Assembly (NCBI RefSeq): GCF_000003815.2
Contig: NC_049994.1
Span: 6,846,307-6,908,306 of the forward strand
Origin: Branchiostoma floridae
Lineage: Eukaryota > Chordata > Leptocardii > Amphioxiformes > Branchiostomatidae
Direction of reading: 5' to 3'
Length of the DNA: 62,000 nt
Shown: positions 58,401 through 62,000 of the stretch, piece by piece
Layout: each line of letters starts with the position of its first letter
Numbering within the stretch: position 1 is the stretch's first letter
Notes under the pieces: model-generated
The model's database searches: none
What the model was told of the DNA's origin: nothing
Seen by the model: the letters and a program-made list of their open reading frames with translations, nothing else
Translations under genes and position numbers: made by a program

Positions 58401-60015
58401 AGATAAGGCTTTGTGGCATTGGATTTGGGAAAGCGTGTGTATTTTCTTTAGATCTCGAGCGGTCGCCTTTTTCTGGATCTCGACCTCCAACCCCCCCCAG
58501 AACCCACCCACCCCCACCCCCACCCACCCTTTGAATTTTAGATGGCCGGTCAGACAAAAAAACTTCCTAGTCCTAAGTGACGTTACTTAGATTTAAAAGG
58601 AAAAAAACGATTTCAAGCAAAGGTTAACACTGTTCTTGATGGTAATAGTTTTGCACGAAACAATCAGCATATTTCTGGCACGTTTCAGGGCCGCCACACA
58701 CTGCGCGCTGTGACGCTTTTCGCAATGGTGCGAATTCTTCCTCGCAACACTGCTGTGAATAACTTCTCACGGATATATTGATTAGCCTTCTGTAAGACAT
58801 TCTTAATCATTATTGCCTCTGTTCTTGCCTTAGGCTTGCAGGCGTGCTGGGGGCCCCTAGAAGCTTCCCGGTATATATTCTTTTCCCGGCTTTTTCCTTC
58901 CCTGGCATTTTTTCTTTCCCGGCATACTTTTCTTTTCCGGCGTATTCCCAGATAAAATCGCGAATAAAAAAAAAAGTTACGCCAAGGCCCCCAGAGATGC
59001 CTGTGAAGGAGGCTACATTTTAGTATTGTTCGTCAACGTATGAACCTTGTTCATGTTGTAATGTATACATTGTTGCAATTTTCAGTGTGTCTGCCACTTC
59101 CTGTGGATCTGAACCTCGGTGGCAGACTTGCGATGCTGCCGAATCAGTACGGCCAGACGACGTTTGGTGAGATACAGAATTCCCCTGTCGTGGAGCTGCT
59201 CAACAGTTCGACCAGCCACGCAGAGTTCCGGGAGTTTGCATCTGCGGTCATCTTCCCGCGCTGTGCTGTCTCCAAAAAGAACAGCACATCTAGGAACAGG
59301 GCTTCGTTCTCGTGAGTAATAGGGTCGATTCGATTGTAGCAATTATTTCAGGAACTACGTAACATACATACAATTTCGGCATAACATCAGCCATCTAATA
59401 TGTTCATAATCCCCATAAATATGTTCATACTTACAAGAAATATGTTTGAATTTGATTTGATTTGATTTGATTTGTTTTAATTTTGGTTTTGCTTCAAAGG
59501 TCTGCGATGACGGTAGGAGATTACAAATCACGCATGGGCACTTCTACCCTATTCCCGTTACTGTCCGGTTTGTTTGTGTATAGACATAATAGGGTACTGT
59601 AAATGTATTTAAGTTCGCGGGGATTTAATTTCGCGGTAGCGGGAAAAAGGACTTTTCGCGGTGGATTTAAGTTCGAGGTAACACCATAGACTGCAATCTA
59701 ATATCATAATAGAAAAATGTTCGCGGTGGTTTCAAATTCGCGGTGAAGTGGTCACCGCGAAAACCTCGAACATTAATCCACCGCGAACATTTCTGCATTT
59801 ACAGTATACGGAGAACAGAACAATAGGTCTTAATCTGCATGTTTATTTATCTGTATGTTGTAGGGGCACACAACTGGCACCGTGCCGCTCGTGGTGTGAG
59901 GAAGTCCTCCACATGGCTGATGACATGATAAAGGGCCAGTTCCCTACCTGTGACCTGTTTCCGTCACCACCGCACGCCTGTTGGAACCCTGAACCAGAGA
60001 TAAAGAACAACGAGG
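31371..60015 (+). CDS. Gene B: signal peptide-(CUB/kringle)n-WSC-like-kringle-LDLa-FZ mosaic protein (20 exons seen, 3' end not in window)
   Basis: Exons: 31371-31437; 36783-36996, 37148-37287; 39860-40108; 40821-41055, 41190-41314; 42153-42366, 45100-45248; 47004-47228; 48125-48371, 48480-48592; 50290-50530, 50687-50802; 52761-53001, 54023-54153; 55262-55567; 56039-56281; 56533-56649; 59086-59311, 59864-60015. Every module starts and ends in phase 1 and the CUB modules are split by a phase-2 intron, so all 20 exons join in one frame (3751 nt, 1250 codons plus one base). There is no stop in the joined frame. The product enters the secretory pathway and is extracellular or the ectodomain of a membrane protein. 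CUB, kringle, LDLa and FZ modules are protein-interaction modules, so a binding or scaffold role, or the non-catalytic part of a serine protease, is inferred. The remainder lies beyond the final phase-1 donor at 60016, past an N gap. Confidence 0.87.
32093..32225 (+). pseudogene. LINE ORF2 C-terminal fragment
   Basis: The frame reads NRIVDLWNAVPSVSRLTLYA then IKHFKKSVTEH, matching the 'R.vdlWN.LP..v......FK..ld.h' end of LINE ORF2 proteins, and closes soon after. A 5'-truncated insertion; its 3' tail probably runs to about 32580. Confidence 0.65.
33648..34106. mobile_element. MITE with 33-bp perfect inverted repeats
   Basis: GGCCATGTTGATTTGATTAT continuing to GGATGACATCC at the left, exactly complementary to the right end. 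Flanked by TAA on both sides (gTAA|GGCC and GGCC|TAAc), which suits a 3-bp target duplication of the PIF/Harbinger type. The interior has A and T tracts and no frame. Confidence 0.8.
34700..35558 (-). pseudogene. Tc1-family transposase pseudogene
   Basis: Starts at an ATG (35558) and shows VLLGVRKSTISKLIAMFQ with GRPHTGRPRAKTPGQDRY (the DNA-binding part), FFDERMFT, GGSVMVWGGIT, then after stops LQDDKARPHRARIITDHLQ and VERMEWPSNNPDLKPI. Several frameshifts and stops; the final catalytic block (normally after NPI) is scrambled. Dead element inside intron 1 of gene B. Confidence 0.85.
36783..37287 (+). CDS. Gene B CUB domain 1 (exons 36783-36996 and 37148-37287)
   Basis: The first exon opens GCGGILMVPPGGTVTSPNYP, continues to VVCEWTI and an acidic FHLEDDFDFLTIYD, and ends in phase 2. 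The second gives LTGQ, MFVRFTSD and GFRFSYTA. Cys1-Cys2 of the CUB fold are present; the usual Cys3-Cys4 pair is not. The acidic DFDFL and YD positions match the calcium-binding type. The intron after it holds the start of a SINE (about 37370-37430). Confidence 0.9.
39860..40108 (+). CDS. Gene B kringle 1
   Basis: Phase 1-1, 83 codons. The six kringle cysteines appear in order: EDCQVGDG, GKTCQRW, ENYCRNPDG, GVWCYT, LELCDVP and ICG. The usual Arg-Trp before the fifth Cys is Arg-Leu (STRLELCD). The loop around HDYTHLWHIF is longer than in kringle 2. The flanking introns match those of kringle 2. Confidence 0.93.
40110..40285 (+). repeat. SINE-like insertion downstream of kringle 1
   Basis: A-box-like TTAGTCCAGTGGTTA and B-box-like GTGTTCAATTCC, then 'cgctaccgaaaagggttgc' and 'ctagctcttcagtgagctta'. 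The same insertion sits at the same place after kringle 2 (47235-47515), so it pre-dates the duplication. Confidence 0.65.
40821..41314 (+). CDS. Gene B CUB domain 2 (exons 40821-41055 and 41190-41314)
   Basis: Opens with a short linker, then GCRGTLTAPPGGTVTSPNYP, VTCVWKI, FHLDDGDDYVEIYDGG; second exon LKGQMSVDDITSTSN, APGFQFSYID. Phase 1-2-1. Cys1-Cys2 present, Cys3-Cys4 absent. The linker differs from CUB4's because the earlier AG used there is missing here. Confidence 0.9.
41505..41790. repeat. 61-bp tandem repeat
   Basis: About five units of 'cattgtccacctcacagcag', 'acggatcctgggaaatacc', 'cttttcgtattttctat', degrading to the right, in the intron between CUB2 and CUB3. Confidence 0.85.
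42153..45248 (+). CDS. Gene B CUB domain 3, lacking its conserved cysteines (exons 42153-42366 and 45100-45248)
   Basis: EWGGILMAPPGGTVTSPNYP, VTYEWTI, FHLEDGFDFLTIYD; second exon LTGQVPLSY, MLVRFTSD, GFQFSYTA and an extended DTADTG end. Compared with CUB1, Cys1 is Trp and Cys2 is Tyr, so the only disulfide of these CUBs is lost as a pair while the frame and splice sites remain intact. The internal intron is 2.7 kb, swollen by a dispersed repeat at 44560-45020. Confidence 0.88.
42470..44555. other. CUB3 intron, nothing recognised
   Basis: AT-rich DNA with a short AAT run (42827-42840) and scattered stops in all frames. A copy of the dispersed repeat starts near 44560. Confidence 0.5.
45350..45545 (+). 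repeat. tRNA-derived SINE downstream of CUB3
   Basis: A-box-like GGCGTAACTGGTAGA, B-box-like GGTCGATACCC, then 'ttgtgcccttgggagaggca' and 'acttcacccaggtgtaaaaa'. The copy after CUB1 (37370-37430) stops early, within the head. Both lie in duplicated introns. Confidence 0.75.
45700..45968 (+). pseudogene. LINE reverse-transcriptase fragment
   Basis: NPKKCKVLRV followed by IIGITMQINFKWAQQVDHM and CSRKVCLLR resembles the 'LLG..I..dLkW..HV..I..Ka..RLyfLR' block C-terminal to the RT domain of CR1/L2-type LINEs. It is truncated on both sides. Confidence 0.65.
47004..47228 (+). CDS. Gene B kringle 2
   Basis: Phase 1-1, 75 codons. Six Cys: ESCLVGDG, GKTCQRWDSQSPH, ENYCRNPDG, GVWCFT, RWEDCDVP, ICG. 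Shorter than kringle 1 in the loop before GLDENYC and retaining the Arg-Trp. Introns on both sides match those of kringle 1 closely. Confidence 0.93.
47235..47515 (+). repeat. SINE-like insertion downstream of kringle 2
   Basis: Counterpart of 40110-40285, with the same A/B-box-like blocks plus about 90 extra bases ('ggacaggacgtgtagccgtg' region). Further on, a 54-bp tandem duplication lies at about 47757-47865 ('gttatgtacgtacatttatt'). Confidence 0.65.
48125..48592 (+). CDS. Gene B CUB domain 4 (exons 48125-48371 and 48480-48592)
   Basis: Linker, then ACGGTLTAPPGGTVTSPNYP, VTCVWKI, FDLMDVPEGRDYLEIYDG; second exon LTGKMSVNNISSTSN, MFVRFTSD, GFQFSYT. Acceptor chosen as CCCTCAG|AC by analogy with CUB5 and CUB6; CATAG|CA six bases further in is also possible and in frame. 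Closest sister is CUB2, as expected from the block duplication. Confidence 0.9.
48830..49890 (-). mobile_element. CR1/L2-like LINE 3' half, decayed
   Basis: On the minus strand LLGLQIQSDLGWDAQVDGM, RRLFLLCRLRRAG and FIAIYCGNVRPY match the post-RT block of CR1/L2 LINEs. After frameshifts come remnants of the C-terminus (RTRSETCL, RRVIPPLTG, ELPTPDRR). The 3' side ends near AT-rich repeats at 48830. Its 49337-49495 part recurs at 24205-24420. Confidence 0.7.
50290..50802 (+). CDS. Gene B CUB domain 5 (exons 50290-50530 and 50687-50802)
   Basis: Linker TAAPTNAHG, then CGGILTAPPGGTVTSPNYP, VTCEWTI, VYLEPRSDWLKIYDG; second exon ITGLSVSVNTTTSTSN, IFARFTS, GFRFSYI. The usual Asp-Tyr/Phe pair at the calcium site is SDW, so calcium binding may be weakened. 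Phase 1-2-1. Confidence 0.9.
51082..52570. mobile_element. Relative of the piggyBac-like MITE, interrupted and decayed
   Basis: Starts TTAACCCTATCTAGACTGGGGGG and contains TGACGTCA, 'gtcatcttggattttgag', 'ggcggccatcttgcatttt' and, near 52500, 'cccgttgccatgga', all counterparts of sequences in 2555-3957 read in reverse. The matching right terminus is not seen. It is split by the element at 51414-52371. Confidence 0.55.
51414..52371. mobile_element. Nested TTAA-flanked MITE
   Basis: Inverted ends TTAACATTCAAACACCCGA and TCGGGTGCTTGAGGGTCAA enclosing CGAGTGGGG.TC...GGATCCCA and its inverted copy. The right flank reads TCAA instead of TTAA. There is a further palindrome 'ggggtccaaacggacccc' at about 51612. 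No transposase. Confidence 0.6.
52761..54153 (+). CDS. Gene B CUB domain 6 (exons 52761-53001 and 54023-54153)
   Basis: Linker TTARTSASE, then CGGILTFPPGGTVTSPNYP, DTCDWTI, FYLEDGDAFLTIYDG; second exon LTGHMLVIHITSTSN, MFVRFSS, GFHFSYKVAHSSR. The second exon ends at a strong donor (GTAAGT); a 42-bp duplication immediately downstream creates a second, GC-type donor (see findings). Confidence 0.88.
55262..55567 (+). CDS. Gene B WSC-like cysteine module
   Basis: Acceptor TTTTATGCAG, phase 1-1, 102 residues. It reads GYTRLGCWKDTNDDRAIPTL, LDGEVYWVRDNPIEKCYQVA, GFPMFGLHDGGQCFGSAD, TYKKHGPSTVCAFDGKGGP and NEVYKITG. This four-Cys pattern (GCWKD...RAIP, EKC, GGxC, GPSxxC, GGP..N.VY) is a module I know from invertebrate secreted proteins; it resembles WSC domains but is not a textbook one, so the name is tentative. 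Donor GTCAGT. Confidence 0.8.
56039..56281 (+). CDS. Gene B kringle 3
   Basis: Phase 1-1, 81 codons. GDCQSGDGTSYRGTVSVTKTG, PCQHWDSQTPR, QNYCRNPD, GVWCYTT, RWELCDVP, ICG: six Cys and canonical Arg-Trp. Its introns do not resemble those of kringles 1 and 2, so it was not part of their recent duplication. Confidence 0.93.
56533..56649 (+). CDS. Gene B LDL-receptor class A repeat
   Basis: Phase 1-1, 39 codons. Six cysteines with the calcium cage: RCDRGYRRCGHGQSC, then WQRCDGQPDCTDGSDEEGC. Acceptor ATACACAG, donor GTAAGA. A single complete LDLa module with intact Asp/Glu ligands. Confidence 0.95.
56660..57992. other. Intron with T/G tract and dispersed repeat
   Basis: A T(14)/G(12) homopolymer junction at about 56676-56700. 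57200-57660 is a copy of the repeat at 20270-20840. No exon between LDLa and FZ was found. Confidence 0.5.
57993..58984. mobile_element. Non-autonomous DNA transposon with long inverted repeats
   Basis: The terminal inverted repeats are about 130 bases: left 'gcgtcac' T-tract, ATTCGCGAT, repeated GGGAAAGG units, 'gggcccccagcacgcctgca'; right the reverse ('tgcaggcgtgctgggggccc' ... ATCGCGAAT, A-tract, 'gttacgc'). No transposase frame. Lies in the LDLa-FZ intron. Confidence 0.8.
59086..60015 (+). CDS. Gene B Frizzled cysteine-rich domain with reduced cysteine set (exons 59086-59311 and 59864-60015)
   Basis: First exon: VCLPLPVDL, MLPNQYGQTTFGE, a hydrophobic/Ser stretch and FASAVIFPRC; donor GTGAGT in phase 2. 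Second: GTQLAPCRSWCEEV, FPTCDLFP and HACWNPEPE; donor GTAAGG, phase 1. Order and spacing match the Fz CRD (PN.....T, F....F.P.C, L.PCRS.C). Against the ten-Cys consensus, Cys1, 5, 6, 7, 9 and 10 are present and Cys2, 3, 4 and 8 absent. This is the last exon pair visible. Confidence 0.85.
59595..59806. mobile_element. Small palindromic MITE with TACTGTAAATG ends
   Basis: Inverted ends TACTGTAAATG / CATTTACAGTA and interior alternating TTCGCGG / CCGCGAA motifs (GTTCGCGGTGG, CCACCGCGAAC). About 212 bases inside the intron of the FZ module. Similar elements are common in marine invertebrate genomes. Confidence 0.8.
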
Positions 60016-60425
60016 GTAAGGACGAGCACTAGATCAATCACTTTTCACTGGACTTAGCACCTACAAAATGCTTTAAATTACTCACAAACTGCCAACCTTC
60101 TGTTGGTGCCTGGGACAAGATCAGTTTTCTTCTGTAGAGGTCCCATCTGAACAATACAAACAGGAGAGTGATCATGGCATTTGGCATTTGAAGGCAGACA
60201 TCAATCAATTTATGACGAAATGACGTATATGAATTGATGTCAGAATATAACAATGTGTTTGTGTTACAAAATCTTCTCTTCGATCCCAATGCTGCACCTA
60301 TCTCTACACTTACATGTAAATGCAAGTCTAGTGACAGGAGAAGACAGGCCCTACCTGCTGTGTGTCATTGGCGCGATCTTCATACTGCTGAAAATAAACA
60401 GAGACATGTGAACCATTAATCAATA

Positions 60426-60525
60426 NNNNNNNNNNNNNNNNNNNNNNNNNNNNNNNNNNNNNNNNNNNNNNNNNNNNNNNNNNNNNNNNNNNNNNNNNNN
60501 NNNNNNNNNNNNNNNNNNNNNNNNN
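60426..60525. other. Assembly gap (100 N)
   Basis: Exactly 100 N, followed by homopolymer-rich sequence (T11, C22) at 60526-60604 that is likely low quality. The distance across the gap is unknown, and gene B exons may be missing here. Confidence 0.99.
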
Positions 60526-60604
60526 CTTCTTTTCTTTTTCTTTTGGGCAAGACCCAGAGGGGGACCTTTTTTTTTTTATTACCCCCCCCCCCCCCCCCCC
60601 CCCC

Positions 60605-62000
60605 GTGCCACCACTGACTGTGCAACGGCCGGAAGCTTACGCCAAGTACTTCAATCACGGGCATCCACCAAGCTCCACCTTGCCAGGTTATTTTGGCAAG
60701 AGCAGAGCGGTAACCTTTGTCATTTCCCGCCCCCTTGTCACCACTGAATATGCCGTGTGCAAGGGCCGGAAGCTGGCGCCAAGTATTCCATCCACATGCT
60801 GCTCTTAATTATGGAGCACCATAGACTCCCATTTCTCATCCCCTCAGCTCGACAAGGCCTGAGCTGGTACAATACACAAACTCCATTCCTTTGACTCTGA
60901 TTTCTGTTTTATCATTACACAACGTACAGTACATGGTATCATGATAGCTGTAAAAGGTCTGTATTACACCATGATTAGCAACAGCTGAAAGTTGTGAAAT
61001 GTACATGGTCAATGAGAGTACTTCTTTCAGTTGTAGGATACTCTATCAACTGTTTGAAGCCATTTTGCATCAAGAAAAATAGGATCGTATCAAATAGTCT
61101 CTCCGACACACTTATAAAATATAGAAACAATAGATAAAGACTTTTACTTAGTTTGGTGGCACATAAAAATACTTCTAACCTTCTACCCCTAACAGGAAGT
61201 AAAGCGTCTGGTAGGGAAACATTAACTGGTGGTCAGACTGTATTAAGTCTGATGTATCTCCTAGATTGCAAAGGAGGCACCATGATTACAAGTTCTCCAT
61301 ATTTCTAGGAACACAACTGTGAGTGAAAAGCGGTATGAAAGTCATGAGCCATGACTGCCCCATGCAACTAGGGCTTTTTTGTATGATATAATAGCTGTGG
61401 TTCAAATTTTAAACTGAAATCCCATATTTACGATACTACATATAGTATGAAGATGATAACAGTTGGTAGCAATAGATCTTATCTGTATGAGAACAGATAG
61501 CTTTTAAAAATGATATTGGTATTTTTGAAATTCAGCCCTTGCTTAGACAATGGTAAACAACAACATAAAACTGAATTCAAAATAACGGAAAGTCTGGTCA
61601 ATACTCTGTGTATTAGTTGATCTTTGTACCATCAAAACTGAAGATGTGGATGTTGTTGTATGCAATGTCCAGCCTTGTTGGAACTTACTTAGTTTGCTTA
61701 GTTTGATAACGTTTTTTGATAACTAGTGAAAGATAAGTCCAAATATTTTTTTTTAAACAGACCTGACAGTTAATATGCAAATGACTGTCCGTCTTGTGTG
61801 GCGATTGACAGCAGGATTAGATTTTGTTCGTTTTTTTCCCGCTGTAGTCCCGACGAAGATTGCCTGTGCCAGGAACCATTTTTGAACAGGACCTTTCTGC
61901 AACCGCTACTAAAATACCGAATATCATTTGATCCACAGTACATGTGTGTTCTTAGGCTCAGCTATTAGTAATATTATCATTACTACTACTAGTATTTTAT
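60605..62000. other. Right end, probable gene B intron
   Basis: A degenerate direct repeat (60606-60660 and 60735-60792, 'ccggaagct.(g/a)cgccaagta'). Otherwise AT-rich DNA with no recognisable exon in the phase needed by gene B. Confidence 0.45.

Noticed and set aside
60416-60664. Minus-strand frame across the N gap
   Set aside because: Made of unknown residues and homopolymer translation.

Overview
This is a eukaryotic, intron-rich window, almost certainly from an amphioxus (Branchiostoma). Signs of this are: (i) exon-shuffled extracellular genes whose modules are bounded by phase-1 introns (CUB, kringle, WSC-like, LDLa, Frizzled CRD, GON, WxxW); (ii) a membrane protein with an NPMY/PYAV-rich cytoplasmic tail of a style I associate with amphioxus; (iii) a C2H2 zinc-finger fragment with amphioxus-like linker and finger sequence; (iv) many tRNA-derived SINEs, MITEs, LINE scraps and minisatellites in the introns. 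There are no operons, ribosome binding sites or CRISPR arrays. A 100-base N gap lies at 60426-60525.

Three genes can be assembled with every splice phase closing. Gene A (minus, 18005 to 530) has ten exons and 832 codons. It encodes a type II single-pass membrane protein: a 371-residue cytoplasmic region with NPxY-type (NPMY) repeats, one transmembrane helix, a Ser/Thr-rich stalk with two duplicated mini-exons, a GON domain (best known at the C-terminus of ADAMTS9/20) and a terminal WxxW domain (mucin/CILP type). Gene P (minus, 28286 to 24777) is a complete seven-exon, 499-residue microsomal cytochrome P450 of the CYP2 clan. Gene B (plus, from 31371 and running past the right end) encodes a secreted or ectodomain mosaic: signal peptide, CUB1, kringle1, CUB2, CUB3, kringle2, CUB4, CUB5, CUB6, WSC-like, kringle3, LDLa, Frizzled CRD. 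At least 1250 codons are visible, with no membrane anchor, protease domain or stop codon in view. Genes P and B are divergent, about 3.1 kb apart; genes A and P are in the same orientation, about 6.8 kb apart.

Layout: 1-18 kb is gene A with introns full of repeats (piggyBac-like MITE 2555-3957; 37-bp and 57-bp minisatellites 6.7-8.9 kb; mariner relic near 10 kb; a nested MITE 12423-14819). 18-24.7 kb is intergenic, with a 370-bp palindrome, a zinc-finger pseudogene, tandem SINEs and a degenerate copy of the P450 5' flank. 24.8-28.3 kb is the P450. 28.3-31.4 kb is intergenic. 31.4-62 kb is gene B, whose first intron holds LINE, MITE and Tc1 relics and whose CUB-kringle-CUB block has been tandemly duplicated together with its introns and the SINEs inside them.

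The most interesting material is the architecture of genes A and B and the paired losses of disulfide-partner cysteines in individual CUB and Frizzled modules of gene B. Also notable are a 42-bp duplication that copies a splice donor, and CRE/YY1-like sites carried by the piggyBac-like elements.
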